From positions 1,178,001 through 1,242,000 of the forward strand of contig NZ_PVTT01000001.1 of NCBI RefSeq assembly GCF_003003095.1: 64,000 nucleotides of DNA, given 5' to 3'. The position numbers and the translations under genes were made by a program. Position 1 is the first letter of the stretch; the number at the start of each line of letters is the position of its first letter. Shown one piece after another: positions 19,579-28,768 of this stretch. This DNA comes from Hasllibacter halocynthiae. Its GTDB lineage: Bacteria; Pseudomonadota; Alphaproteobacteria; Rhodobacterales; Rhodobacteraceae. The notes beneath the pieces were generated by a model. It saw nothing but the letters and a program-made list of their open reading frames with translations, had not been told where the DNA came from and did not search any database.

Positions 19579-20370
19579 ATGGGACGGATCGGGGAGCGTT
19601 TCGCCGAGCTCGAGGCCGAGGGCAGGAAGGCCTTCGTCGCCTACGTGATGGCCGGGGACCCCGACTTCGACCGCTCGCTCGAGGTCGTGCGGGGGCTGCC
19701 GGCCGCCGGGGTCGACGTGATCGAGCTGGGCCTGCCCTTCACCGACCCCATGGCCGACGGCCCGACCATCCAGCTGGCCGGGCAGCGGGCGCTGGCGGCC
19801 GGCATGACGCTGAAGCGCACGCTCGCGCTCGCGCGGGAGTTCAGGAAGGGCGACCGAGCGACCCCCATCGTCCTCATGGGCTACTACAACCCGATCTTCT
19901 CGCACGGGGTCGACCGGTTCCTGCGCGATGCGAAGGCGGCCGGGATCGACGGGCTGATCGTGGTGGACCTGCCCCCCGAGGAGGATGCCGAGCTCTGCCT
20001 GCCCGCGCTCGCGCAAGGGATCGACTTCATCCGCCTCGCCACGCCGACCACGGACGACGCGCGGCTGCCGGCGGTCCTGCGGAACACCTCGGGCTTCGTG
20101 TACTACGTCTCGATCACCGGCATCACCGGCTCGGCCGTCGCGGAGGCCCGCGAGGTCGGCCCGGAAGTCGCCCGCATCAAGGCGGCCACGGACCTTCCGG
20201 TCGTCGTCGGCTTCGGCATCCGTGATCCCGAGGCGGCGAAGGAGATCGCGGGCACCGCGGACGGGTGCGTCGTGGGCTCGGCCATCGTGGCGCGGATCGC
20301 GGACGGAGAGCCGGCGGAAGACGTGCTCGCCTACGTCGCCGCGTTGGCGAAGGGCGCGCACGCCGCCTGA
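19579..20370 (+). CDS. trpA: Tryptophan synthase alpha subunit
   Basis: A 263-residue TIM-barrel subunit that cleaves indole-3-glycerol phosphate to indole and glyceraldehyde 3-phosphate, passing indole to TrpB. The catalytic residues Glu49 and Asp60 are in [18 protein letters not shown], at the numbering known from Salmonella TrpA. The phosphate-binding GFGIRDPE and GSAIV segments are present. GGGGAGAGGG lies upstream of the ATG. trpB and trpF are not adjacent here, so trpA is separated from the rest of the pathway. Confidence 0.97.
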   Translation: MGRIGERFAELEAEGRKAFVAYVMAGDPDFDRSLEVVRGLPAAGVDVIELGLPFTDPMADGPTIQLAGQRALAAGMTLKRTLALAREFRKGDRATPIVLMGYYNPIFSHGVDRFLRDAKAAGIDGLIVVDLPPEEDAELCLPALAQGIDFIRLATPTTDDARLPAVLRNTSGFVYYVSITGITGSAVAEAREVGPEVARIKAATDLPVVVGFGIRDPEAAKEIAGTADGCVVGSAIVARIADGEPAEDVLAYVAALAKGAHAA

Positions 20371-20379
20371 CGCCCGGCC

Positions 20380-21669
20380 TCAGGCGGCCGCCCGGGCGCG
20401 GCACGCCTTGATGGACGCCTCCAGCACGTCCGTCATCCGTCGGAGATCCTCGTCCGTGGCGACATAGGGCGGGCACATGGCAAGCGTGTCGCCGATGATG
20501 CGGAAGAACACGCCCCGCGCCTCGGCCTCCGCGCCGACCTCGGCGCCGCCGAAGCCCGCGTCGGGCGCGATCTCGACGGCGGCTATGAAGCCCAGGCGCC
20601 GCACGTCGCCCACGCCGGGCATGCCGCGGAACCGCTCGAGCAGCGCGCCCAGCGCCTCGCCCTTCTGGCGGGCGACCTTCGGGGCGTCCATCTCCTCGTG
20701 GATGCGGATCGCCTCCAGCGCGACGGCGCAGGCAGCGGGATGGCCGCCATAGGTCACGCCATGCCCGAACGTGCCGAGCCGTGCCGACTGCACGTCCAGC
20801 GCGTCCGCCACCTCGGCCGACAGCCCCACGGCCGAGACCGGCGACATCGCCGCCGAGAGCTGCTTGGCCATCGTCATCAGGTCGGGCGCGAGGTCGTAGT
20901 GGTCGGACCCGAACCACGTGCCCAGCCGCCCGAAGCCGCAGATCACCTCGTCGGCGATGAAGTGGATGCCGTGCGCGCGCAGCACCTCGCGCATGGCGGG
21001 CCAGTAGCCCTCGGGCGGGATGATGACCCCGCCAGCGCCCATCACGGGCTCGCCGATCATGGCGCAGATCGTCTCCGCGCCCTCGGCGCGGATCGTCTCG
21101 TCCAGCTCGCGGGCGAGGCGGTCCGCGAGCTGGCGGTCGGACTCGTTGGGGTGCTTGTCGCGGTAGGGGTGCGGCCGGCCCACCCGCACGACGCCCCCCG
21201 GAAGCGCGAAGCCGTCGTGGACGTAACCCATCCCCGTGAGCGATGCGCTCATCCCGAGGCTTCCGTGATAGGCCCCGGTACGGGCGATCACCTTCATGCG
21301 CCCCGGCTCTTCGGTGGCGATGCGGAAGGAGCGGGCCAGCTTCACGGCCGTGTCCACGGCCTCCGATCCGCCGCAGGCGAGGAAGACCCGCGCGATGCTG
21401 CCCGGCGTCATCTCGACCAGCTTCGCGGCGAGGTCGTCGGCCGGCTTGGCCGAGCGGTTCTTGAAGCTGTGGTAGTAGCCCAGCGTCCTGATCTGATCGT
21501 AGGCCGCCCTCGCCAGGCGCTCGTCCGAGAAGCCTAGCGAGGCGCACCAGAGCCCCGCGACCGCGTCGAGGAAGCGGTTGCCGTCCGCGTCCGTGACCCA
21601 TGCCCCTTCCCCGGCGACGATCTGGCGAGGGGCGCCGGCGGCGGGATCGGTAAACGGATAGAGCTGCAT
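20380..21669 (-). CDS. Class III (omega) aminotransferase
   Basis: A 429-residue fold-type I PLP aminotransferase. Visible motifs are the GGSEAVDTAVKLAR segment (100-113), the TGAYHGSLG loop (131-139), FIADEVICGFGR (238-248) with Asp240 contacting the cofactor, and the Schiff-base Lys269 (TMAKQLSAA). This resembles omega-amino acid/polyamine:pyruvate transaminases, but the amino donor is not determinable. The start at 21669 is supported by AAAGGAGG upstream; longer frames are not coding-like. It is convergent with trpA and divergent from the FMN hydroxyacid dehydrogenase. Confidence 0.9.
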   Translation of the reverse strand: MQLYPFTDPAAGAPRQIVAGEGAWVTDADGNRFLDAVAGLWCASLGFSDERLARAAYDQIRTLGYYHSFKNRSAKPADDLAAKLVEMTPGSIARVFLACGGSEAVDTAVKLARSFRIATEEPGRMKVIARTGAYHGSLGMSASLTGMGYVHDGFALPGGVVRVGRPHPYRDKHPNESDRQLADRLARELDETIRAEGAETICAMIGEPVMGAGGVIIPPEGYWPAMREVLRAHGIHFIADEVICGFGRLGTWFGSDHYDLAPDLMTMAKQLSAAMSPVSAVGLSAEVADALDVQSARLGTFGHGVTYGGHPAACAVALEAIRIHEEMDAPKVARQKGEALGALLERFRGMPGVGDVRRLGFIAAVEIAPDAGFGGAEVGAEAEARGVFFRIIGDTLAMCPPYVATDEDLRRMTDVLEASIKACRARAAA

Positions 21670-21794
21670 CGCGAGGTCCTCCTTTGCGGCCACGCTGGAG
21701 GCGCGGCTGCCAGGGCGCAATCCCGGAAGCGACATTCACCCGCTTCCGGTCGCATGGGGCGTCCGGTAAGGAAAGCCGGCCGGAAGGAGGCGCC

Positions 21795-22973
21795 ATGCCC
21801 GTCATCACCGAGATCGAGGACCTCAAGCGCCTTCATCGCCGCCGCGCGCCGCGCATGTTCTACGACTACGCCGAGAGCGGATCCTGGACCGAGCAGACCT
21901 TCCGCGAGAACAGCAGCGACTTCGACCTCATCCGCCTGCGCCAGCGCGTGGCCGTGGACATGGAGGGGCGCAGCACCGCGGCGCGGATGGTGGGGCGGGA
22001 GGTCGCGATGCCCGTCGCCCTCTCGCCCGTGGGCCTGACCGGGATGCAGCACGCGGACGGCGAGATCCTCGCCGCGCAGGCGGCCGAGGCGTTCGGCGTG
22101 CCCTTCTGCCTCTCCACCATGTCGATCTGCTCGATCGAGGACGTGGCCGAGCACACGAGGAAACCCTTCTGGTTCCAACTCTACACCATGCGCGACGAGG
22201 AGTTCACGTCGGCCCTGCTGTCGCGCGCGAGGGCGGCGGGATGCGATGCGCTGGTCATCACGCTCGATCTGCAGATCCTCGGACAGCGGCACCGCGACCT
22301 GAAGAACGGGCTGACGGCCCCGCCGAAGATGACGGTCCCCACAATGCTGGACCTCTCGCGGCGCTGGGCCTGGGGCATGAGGATGCTGCGCACGAGACGG
22401 CGCTTCTTCGGCAACATCGTCGGCCATGCGAAGGGGGTGACGGACGCCTCCAGCCTATCGGTCTGGACGGCCGAGCAGTTCGACCAGCGCCTCGACTGGG
22501 CCAAGGTCCGGCGGCTGGCCGAGGAATGGGGCGGCACCGTGATCCTGAAGGGCATCCTCGACCCCGAGGACGCCCGCCGCGCCGTGGACGAGGTCGGGCC
22601 CGACGCGATCATCGTCTCGAACCATGGCGGCCGGCAGCTCGACGGGGCGATCTCCTCGATACGGGCGCTGCCGGGAATCGTGCGGGCGGTGGACGGGCGC
22701 TGCGAGGTGCATCTCGACAGCGGAATCCGGTCGGGCCAGGACGTGCTCAAGGCCCTGGCCATGGGGGCGGACGCGTGCTGGTCGGGGCGGGCCTGGGTCT
22801 ACGGCCTCGGCGCGATGGGCAAGCCGGGCGTTACCGCGGCGCTGGAGGTCATCCTCAAGGAGCTGGACGTCTCCATGGCGCTCTGCGGGCGGAAGGACGT
22901 GGCGGACCTCGACCGCTCCGTCCTCCTCGTGCCGAAGGGCTTCGAGGGAGAGTGGGAGGACGGCGCCGCCTAG
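21795..22973 (+). CDS. FMN-dependent alpha-hydroxyacid dehydrogenase (LldD-like)
   Basis: A 392-residue TIM-barrel flavoenzyme that oxidises an L-2-hydroxyacid, most likely L-lactate. The catalytic His277 is in the family signature SNHGGRQLDGA, and the FMN phosphate site is in DSGIRSGQDVLKALAMGAD. The N-terminus shows the MFYDYAESGSWTE signature. There is no cytochrome b2-type heme domain. GGAAGGAGG precedes the start. Its stop overlaps that of a convergent FAD oxidase in a shared CTAG. L-lactate, glycolate or mandelate specificity cannot be decided. Confidence 0.9.
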   Translation: MPVITEIEDLKRLHRRRAPRMFYDYAESGSWTEQTFRENSSDFDLIRLRQRVAVDMEGRSTAARMVGREVAMPVALSPVGLTGMQHADGEILAAQAAEAFGVPFCLSTMSICSIEDVAEHTRKPFWFQLYTMRDEEFTSALLSRARAAGCDALVITLDLQILGQRHRDLKNGLTAPPKMTVPTMLDLSRRWAWGMRMLRTRRRFFGNIVGHAKGVTDASSLSVWTAEQFDQRLDWAKVRRLAEEWGGTVILKGILDPEDARRAVDEVGPDAIIVSNHGGRQLDGAISSIRALPGIVRAVDGRCEVHLDSGIRSGQDVLKALAMGADACWSGRAWVYGLGAMGKPGVTAALEVILKELDVSMALCGRKDVADLDRSVLLVPKGFEGEWEDGAA

Positions 22974-24388
22974 GCGGGTCGTCCGCGGCCCGGGGGTTCG
23001 GCGCGCCGGGGCAGCACCGCCCCCGGGTTCATGATCCCCGCCGGGTCCAGCGCCGCCTTCACCGCCCGCATCGCGGCCAGCTTGCCGGGATCGCCCGTCG
23101 CCGCGAGCTCGGCCGCCTTCAGCCGGCCCACCCCGTGCTCGGCCGCGATCGAGCCGCCCAGTTCCCGGACGAGGCCGTGGACGATGCCGGTCAGTGCCTC
23201 GGCGTCGTAGTCCCCGCGCGCGCGGCCCCTGGCGGGAAAGAGGTTGTAGTGCAGGTTGCCGTCCCCCAGATGGCCGAACGCGTTCAGCCGCACGCCCCGC
23301 CCCTCCAGGCGCCGCACGCCTTCCGCGATCATCTCGGGCACCATGCCGAGCGGCACGCTGATGTCGTGGCTCGCCAGGGCGCCCACGGCGCGGTTGCCGA
23401 GGGGGATCGACTCCCGCACGTCCCAGAGGGCGGCGCGCTGCGCCTCGGACGCCGCGAGGACGGCCTCGCCAGCCAGCCCGGCCTCCGCGGCCGCCTCGTA
23501 GATGCCCGCGAGGGCGTCCTCGGCGGCCGAGGGAAGGCCCAGCTCGATCAGGACGGACCAGTCCGGCGCGGGCGCCAGCGGCTGGCGCAGGTCGGGCAGA
23601 TGCTCGGCCAGGAAGCCCAGGCCCACCCCCGAGATCAGCTCGAAGGCCGAGACGCCTTCGCCCGCCCGGTCGCGCGCGATCCCGAGGAGCTTCAGCGCCG
23701 CCTCCGGCGAGGGCACGGCGATCCAAGCGGTCGCGACCGAGGCGGGGGGCGGCACGAGGCGCAGCGATGCCGCCGTCACGATGCCGAGCGTTCCCTCCGC
23801 GCCGATCAGCAGGTGCCGGATGTCGTAGCCCGCGTTGTCCTTCCTGAGCCGTCCCGGCCCGCCCAGCACCGTGCCGTCCGGCAGCACCGCCTCGACGCCC
23901 ACCGCGAGGTCCCGCATGTTGCCCCAACGCAGGACGTTCACGCCGCCCGCGTTCGCGGCTAGGAGCCCGCCGATCCGCGCGGAGCCCTTCGACGCGAGCG
24001 ACAGCGGGAAGAGGCGCCCTTCCGCCTCCGCGGCCGCCTGGACGTCCGAGAGGATCGCGCCAGCCTCGCATATCAGGAGGTCCTCGGTGCGCGAGATCTC
24101 CCGGATGGCCGTCATCCGTTCGAACGACAGGATCAGGCAGCCCTCCGCCACCTGCCCGCCTACGAGGCCCGTGCCGCCGCCGAGGGGCACGATCCCCACC
24201 CGCTCGCGCGCGCAGGTCCGCACGAGGGCCGCGACCTCCGCCGTGCTCCGCGGCCGCGCGAGGAGGCCCGAGGCCGCACGCCACCGGCCCCGCGGCTCCT
24301 CCAGGTGGCGCGGCTCGGCCGTCGACAGGGTTCCGGGCGCGGCGGCCTCGAGGGATGCGCGCGCCTCCTCGGCGGGGCGAAGGGTCAT
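22970..24388 (-). CDS. FAD-linked oxidase (D-lactate dehydrogenase/GlcD-like)
   Basis: A 472-residue VAO/PCMH-fold flavoprotein that likely oxidises a D-2-hydroxyacid. An FAD-binding domain with PLGGGTGLVGG (about 72-82) is followed by the linker GGLLAANAGG and a C-terminal FAD-oxidase domain with the HLGDGNLHYN metal/substrate motif and the closing EHGVGRLKA. It lacks an iron-sulfur domain, so it resembles D-lactate dehydrogenase or 2-hydroxyglutarate dehydrogenase, or GlcD working with separate partners. It starts at 24388 (MTLRPAEEAR). Convergent placement with the FMN enzyme suggests both isomers of a hydroxyacid may be used; that is inference. Confidence 0.88.
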   Translation of the reverse strand: MTLRPAEEARASLEAAAPGTLSTAEPRHLEEPRGRWRAASGLLARPRSTAEVAALVRTCARERVGIVPLGGGTGLVGGQVAEGCLILSFERMTAIREISRTEDLLICEAGAILSDVQAAAEAEGRLFPLSLASKGSARIGGLLAANAGGVNVLRWGNMRDLAVGVEAVLPDGTVLGGPGRLRKDNAGYDIRHLLIGAEGTLGIVTAASLRLVPPPASVATAWIAVPSPEAALKLLGIARDRAGEGVSAFELISGVGLGFLAEHLPDLRQPLAPAPDWSVLIELGLPSAAEDALAGIYEAAAEAGLAGEAVLAASEAQRAALWDVRESIPLGNRAVGALASHDISVPLGMVPEMIAEGVRRLEGRGVRLNAFGHLGDGNLHYNLFPARGRARGDYDAEALTGIVHGLVRELGGSIAAEHGVGRLKAAELAATGDPGKLAAMRAVKAALDPAGIMNPGAVLPRRAEPPGRGRPA

Positions 24389-24732
24389 GGCGGGGGCGCG
24401 GACGCCGGCGCGCCGATACCCAGGCGCGGCACGATGATCGGGCTGGAACGGACCCTGCCCACGGCGACGAAGCCGGGCGGACGCCCCCTGGCAAGCCGCC
24501 GGGACGATCGGTGAGGGCAAGGGCGCCCCCGAAAAGCCGAGAGCGGCCGCGACGACGCAGGTGCACCGCCGCGCTCTCTCCCGAGACAGCCCGGTCCGCC
24601 GTGCCTGCCGCACCCTCGCGAGGGGAGGCGGCGCGAGCAGGCCGGGCGGCGATGGCGGCGGGATCGGCAGGCGGCGGGCATGACCGTGAGCATAGACCGC
24701 CAAGGCGCGAAGGCGAAACGCGCCCGCCGCGC
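24389..24732. other. 344-nt intergenic stretch with no gene seen
   Basis: This region lies between the divergent... minus-strand FAD oxidase start and the 3' end of the acetyltransferase gene, both on the minus strand. It must carry the oxidase promoter. Open frames here are rich in Arg, Pro and Gly without a ribosome-binding site and look non-coding. No strong hairpin with a T run was seen. Confidence 0.5.
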
Positions 24733-25329
24733 CTAGCCGGCGTCCGTCCGTCCCCGCCGGTCGCTTCGAAGGCAGGCGTAGAGGACGTGATTGCGCCAGC
24801 GCCCCCCGATCTGGAGGTAGCTCTGCGCCACGCCTTCGTACTTGTATCCCGCACGCTCCAGCACCGCACGCGAAGCGCGGTTCTCCGCGAGGCAGGCGCT
24901 CTCGATGCGGGAGAGGTCGAGCGCGTCGAACGCGTAGCCCACGACCGCGCGCAGCCCTTCGGTCATCAACCCCCGTCCGGTGAAGCCGCTGCCCAGCCAG
25001 TAGCCCGTCGTTCCGGCCTGCGAGGGGCCGCGGCGGATGTTGTCGAGGGTGATCGCCCCGGCGATGCGGCCTTGAGAGCCGCCGCCGTCCTTCTCGAACA
25101 GGAAGAGGGGCAGCCCCGTCCCCTGGCGCACCGCCCGCTGCGCCCAGTAGACGCGGTTGGTGAAGGCCCGTCGGGTCAGATGGTCGATGGACCAGACAGG
25201 CTCCCACGGCTTGAGATGCGCGGCGGACGTCTCCCGCAGGTTGGCCCAGACGCGCCAGTCGCGATGCTCGGGCGGGCGGAGGACGAGGCGCTCGGTCTCG
25301 ATCCGGGGCGCCGAGGCCTGGCCGAACAT
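24733..25329 (-). CDS. GNAT acetyltransferase (RimJ/RimL-like)
   Basis: A 198-residue GNAT-fold enzyme using acetyl-CoA. The N-terminus RIETERLVLRPPEHRDW is typical of the RimJ/RimL group that acetylates ribosomal-protein N-termini. The acetyl-CoA loop region is near GYWLGSGFTGRGLMTEGLRAVV, and the C-terminal SRIESACLAENRASRAVLERAGY motif follows the family pattern. ATG at 25329 overlaps the M16 peptidase stop (TGATG), so translation is coupled. A GTG one codon upstream is possible. It is the last gene of the SURF1-thrC-M16 run. The substrate is unknown. Confidence 0.9.
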   Translation of the reverse strand: MFGQASAPRIETERLVLRPPEHRDWRVWANLRETSAAHLKPWEPVWSIDHLTRRAFTNRVYWAQRAVRQGTGLPLFLFEKDGGGSQGRIAGAITLDNIRRGPSQAGTTGYWLGSGFTGRGLMTEGLRAVVGYAFDALDLSRIESACLAENRASRAVLERAGYKYEGVAQSYLQIGGRWRNHVLYACLRSDRRGRTDAG

Positions 25330-26597
25330 CACGCTGCGAGGCGCGCGCGCACGGCATCGAGACCCGGCGCGGCCTCGGCCCGGCCATAGAGCGCCAACGC
25401 CGGCACCCCCTCCCCCGCCATCCTGGCGGAGACGGCGCGGACGTCGCCCGTGGTGACGGCATCGATCTTCTCGAGCACCTCCCCCACGGGAGGCACCCGG
25501 TCCCAGACGGCGGTGACCCGCGCGAGCCGCTCGGCCCGCGCCGAGGGGCTCTCCAGGCCCATGACCATGCCGGCCTTCATCTGCGCCCGCGCCCGCGCCA
25601 CTTCGGCGGGGGACATGTCCGAGGCGGCGCGCTTCAGCTCGTCGAGGGTCAGCGCGGCCAGCTCGGCAACCTGCCCCGCATTGGTCCCGGCGTAGATCGT
25701 GGTCGTGCCCGTCTCGGAATAGGCGCCCGCCTGGGCGAAGATGCTGTAGCAGAGCCCCCGCTCCTCGCGCAGGCGCTGGAAGAGGCGGCTCGACATGCCG
25801 CCCCCGAGGGCGGTCGCGTGAATCTGCGCGGCGTAGACGGCGTCGTCGCGATAGCCCGGCCCCTCGAAGCCCAGGGCGAAATGAACCTGCTCGAGGTCGC
25901 GGATCACCCGCCGCTCGCCGCCCGTGAAGCGTGCGGCGGCCGGAGTCGAGGGCGCGCGCGGCTCGAGATGGCCGAAATGCCGCTCCGCGAGGCGCATCAC
26001 CATGTCGTGGTCCACCGCGCCGGCGGCCGCGACGATCATCTGCCCCGGCCCGTAATGCGAGGCCACGAAGCGGCGCAGGTCGGCGGCGTCGAAGCGCGTC
26101 ACCTTCTCGGCCGGGCCGAGGATGGTGCGCCCGAGGGGCTGGTCCGCGAAGCTCTCCTCCTGGAGCCAGTCGAAGATCACGTCGTCGGGCGTGTCCAGCG
26201 CCTGCCCGATCTCCTGCAGGATCACCCCGCGCTCGATCTCGATCTCGCTGGCGTCGAAGACGGGGTTCAGGATGATGTCGGCCACCACGTCCAGCGCCAG
26301 CGGGATGTCCGCGGGCAGCACCCGCGCGTAGTAGGCCGTCGCCTCGCGCGAGGTGTAGGCGTTGATGTAGCCGCCGACGTCCTCGATCTCCTCCGCGATG
26401 CGAAGTGCGCTGCGGGTATCGGTCCCCTTGAACGCCATGTGCTCGAGGAAGTGGGCGATGCCGTTCTCGCCCTCGTCCTCGTGGCGGGCGCCGGCATTCA
26501 CCCAGACGCCGACGGCGGCGGACTCAAGGCCCGGCATCGCCTCCGTGACGACGCGAAGGCCGTTGGGGAGGCGGTCGAGGCGGGCTTCTTCGGTCAA
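25329..26597 (-). CDS. M16-family zinc metallopeptidase (processing-peptidase-like)
   Basis: A 422-residue single-unit member of the pitrilysin/mitochondrial processing peptidase family. The inverted zinc motif His49-Phe-Leu-Glu52-His53 lies in AHFLEHMAFKGT, and the third ligand is expected at Glu129 (RGVILQEI). The second half is the inactive-type repeat with the R/Y pair region SSRLFQRLREERGLCYS. The start is a TTG overlapping the thrC stop (TTGA); no later ATG keeps the conserved LPNGLRVVTE N-terminus. thrC followed by this gene is a recurring arrangement in Rhodobacterales. The substrate in bacteria is not established. Confidence 0.93.
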   Translation of the reverse strand: MTEEARLDRLPNGLRVVTEAMPGLESAAVGVWVNAGARHEDEGENGIAHFLEHMAFKGTDTRSALRIAEEIEDVGGYINAYTSREATAYYARVLPADIPLALDVVADIILNPVFDASEIEIERGVILQEIGQALDTPDDVIFDWLQEESFADQPLGRTILGPAEKVTRFDAADLRRFVASHYGPGQMIVAAAGAVDHDMVMRLAERHFGHLEPRAPSTPAAARFTGGERRVIRDLEQVHFALGFEGPGYRDDAVYAAQIHATALGGGMSSRLFQRLREERGLCYSIFAQAGAYSETGTTTIYAGTNAGQVAELAALTLDELKRAASDMSPAEVARARAQMKAGMVMGLESPSARAERLARVTAVWDRVPPVGEVLEKIDAVTTGDVRAVSARMAGEGVPALALYGRAEAAPGLDAVRARLAA

Positions 26598-27979
26598 GTG
26601 GCGCGGGTCTTTCGGATGTGCGCCTGAAGCGCGGAGAGGTCGTCGGCGATGCGCGTCACACGCTCGGGGCGGTCATAGAGATCACCCATGCGAGGGGGAA
26701 GAGGGGGGCGGACGCCGGTCGCCTCCTCCACCGCGTCGGGGAACTTGGCGGGGTGGGCGGTCGCCAGCGTCACCATTGGCGCGTCCCCTGGATGGGCTTC
26801 GGCGACATGGACCGCGACGGCGGTGTGCGGGCAAAGAAGCTCCCCCGCGTCGCGCAGGGTGCGGGCGATGGTCGCCTTCGTCTCCTCCTCCGAGGCGCGG
26901 CCTGAGGCGTAGACCTCGCGCAACGCCTGCAGCGCGCCCTGCGAGATGCCGAAGCCCCCCTGCGACAACTCGGCCATCAGCTGCCGGACGGCGCGCGCGT
27001 CGCCGCCATAGGCGAGATGCAGCGCCCGCTCGAAGTTGGACGAGACCTGGATGTCCATCGAGGGGCTGATGGTCGGCGCGACGCCGTCCGGGCGGTATTC
27101 CCCCGTCGTGAGCGCGCGGTGGAGGATGTCGTTGCGGTTCGTCGCCACGATGAGCCGTCCGACTGGAAGGCCCATGCGCTTGGCCACATGGCCCGCGAAC
27201 ACGTCGCCGAAATTGCCCGTGGGCACGGTGAAATCGACCGTGCGCCCCGGCGCCCCCAGGGCGGTGGCGGCGGCGAAATAGTAGACCACCTGCGCCAGCA
27301 CCCTGCCCCAATTGATGCTGTTCACCCCCGCCAGGGCGACCTCGTCGCGGAAGCCGTGGTCGTTGAAGGCGGCCTTCACCAGCGCTTGGCAGGTATCGAA
27401 ATCCCCATCGACCGCGATGGCGTGGACGTTCGTTTCCCCGGGCGTGGTCATCTGGCGGCGCTGCACCTCGGACACCCGCCCGTGCGGGTAGAGGACGAAC
27501 ACGTCCACGGCCGGGTTGCCGCGGAACGCCTCGATCGCGGCCGAGCCGGTGTCGCCCGAGGTGGCGCCGATCACGCAGAGGCGGTCGCCCCGCCGGCCCA
27601 GGACCTCGGCGAACATGCCGCCGATCAGCTGCATGGCGAAGTCCTTGAAGGCCAGGGTCGGGCCGTGGAACAGCTCCAGCAGGAAATGGTTCGGGGCCAA
27701 CTGCCGGAGGGGTGCGCGCGCCGGATGGCCGAAGCCCGCATAGGCCGCGTCGATCAGCCGCCGGAAGGTCGCGTCGTCGAAGGCGTCCCCCACGAAGGGA
27801 CGCATGACGCAGAAGGCGACATCCTCGTAGGGGCGTCCTGCGAGCGCCGCGATCTCTCCGGGAGGCAGCGCGGGAACCTCGGCCGGGACGTAGAGGCCGC
27901 CGTCCCGCGCGAGGCCGGTCATCATCGCGTCCTCGAAACCAAGCTCGGGAGCCTCCCCCCGCGTCGACACGTAGCGCAT
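26594..27979 (-). CDS. thrC: Threonine synthase
   Basis: A 461-residue PLP enzyme converting O-phosphohomoserine to threonine. The Schiff-base Lys112 is in TLAFKDFAMQL, and the N-terminus MRYVSTRGEAPELGFEDA is typical of the proteobacterial long-form enzyme. The phosphate-binding GATSGDTGSAA and PTGNFGDVFAG motifs are present. It starts 1 nt within the SURF1 stop (ATGA-type coupling) and its stop overlaps the M16 start, so the three genes form a tight operon. The length is as expected. Confidence 0.97.
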   Translation of the reverse strand: MRYVSTRGEAPELGFEDAMMTGLARDGGLYVPAEVPALPPGEIAALAGRPYEDVAFCVMRPFVGDAFDDATFRRLIDAAYAGFGHPARAPLRQLAPNHFLLELFHGPTLAFKDFAMQLIGGMFAEVLGRRGDRLCVIGATSGDTGSAAIEAFRGNPAVDVFVLYPHGRVSEVQRRQMTTPGETNVHAIAVDGDFDTCQALVKAAFNDHGFRDEVALAGVNSINWGRVLAQVVYYFAAATALGAPGRTVDFTVPTGNFGDVFAGHVAKRMGLPVGRLIVATNRNDILHRALTTGEYRPDGVAPTISPSMDIQVSSNFERALHLAYGGDARAVRQLMAELSQGGFGISQGALQALREVYASGRASEEETKATIARTLRDAGELLCPHTAVAVHVAEAHPGDAPMVTLATAHPAKFPDAVEEATGVRPPLPPRMGDLYDRPERVTRIADDLSALQAHIRKTRAT

Positions 27980-28629
27980 CACCCCTCCGTCCGGCGCGCT
28001 TGGCGCCATAGGAAATATCCCGCCATGCCCGCCCAGACCAGCGCGAGCCCGAACCATTGCACGGCATAGCCCAGGTGATTGTCCGGGATGCCGGCGGTGT
28101 CCAGCGGCACCGGCACCACGCCTTCGGGGGCGGAGGTCGCGCGCGCCACCACGAGGACCGGCTCCGTCTCCAGCGCCTCGGCGAGGAGGGCGACGTCCCG
28201 CGCTTCCCACCCGTCGGAGGGATCCGCCTCCTTCTCATCGGGCCAGTGAAGGTTTCCCTCCACCGCGATACGCCCCTTGGGAACCCGCGCCTCCTCCGTC
28301 GGTGAGTAGCCGCGGTCGAGAAGCACCCGCCGCCCGTCGTCGGTCCGGAATGGCGCCACGATCCGGTAGCCCGCACCGGGCCCCCGCCAGGTCGAGAAGA
28401 CGCCGACCCCTTCCCCCACCGTCCCGGTCAGGGCGACGGGAAGGAAGCGGTCCGCTTCGGGATCGGGCGCGGCGGGAAGGGCGACGGGCTCCATCGTCCG
28501 GCGCGCCTCCACGTCGGCGATGACGGCGGCCTTCCACTCCGCCCGGTCCAGCTGCCAGAACCCCAGCCGAAGCAGGACGGCCAGCCCAAGGAGGGCGAAC
28601 AGCAACGGCACGATCAGCCCTCGACGCAT
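27979..28629 (-). CDS. SURF1-family cytochrome c oxidase assembly protein
   Basis: A 216-residue inner-membrane protein with one helix at each end (about residues 5-22 and 190-208) and a periplasmic domain between, as in SURF1/Shy1. It aids insertion of heme a into subunit I of aa3-type oxidase. Motifs seen include LGFWQLDRAEWK near the N-terminus and DRGYSPTEEA in the middle, then HLGYAVQWFGLAL in the last helix. Position after ctaE supports the call. The start at 28629 has GGAG upstream. A terminator separates it from ctaE, so thrC expression depends on a promoter in the short gap or on readthrough. Confidence 0.93.
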   Translation of the reverse strand: MRRGLIVPLLFALLGLAVLLRLGFWQLDRAEWKAAVIADVEARRTMEPVALPAAPDPEADRFLPVALTGTVGEGVGVFSTWRGPGAGYRIVAPFRTDDGRRVLLDRGYSPTEEARVPKGRIAVEGNLHWPDEKEADPSDGWEARDVALLAEALETEPVLVVARATSAPEGVVPVPLDTAGIPDNHLGYAVQWFGLALVWAGMAGYFLWRQARRTEG

Positions 28630-28677
28630 CAGCCACCCATCTCCGCTGGTAGGTCGCTGCTCGAAGAGCCGGACCCG

Positions 28678-28710
28678 AAAAGGAGAAGGCCGCCCCCGGA
28701 AGAGGGCGGC
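28678..28710 (-). terminator. Intrinsic terminator after ctaE
   Basis: On the minus strand GCCGCCC and GGGCGGC form a seven-base-pair stem with an eight-nt loop, followed by CTTCTCCTTTT. It lies between the ctaE stop (28769) and the SURF1 start (28629). Confidence 0.7.
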
Positions 28711-28768
28711 GTCCGGGTCGGAGGATGCCCGGCAGCGACCTCCGACCACGGCAGACGCCGTCCCGCCG

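Noticed and set aside
24680-24736. 18-codon frame starting at an ATG in the 344-nt gap
   Set aside because: No ribosome-binding site, very basic composition, and no sign of a signal or membrane helix.
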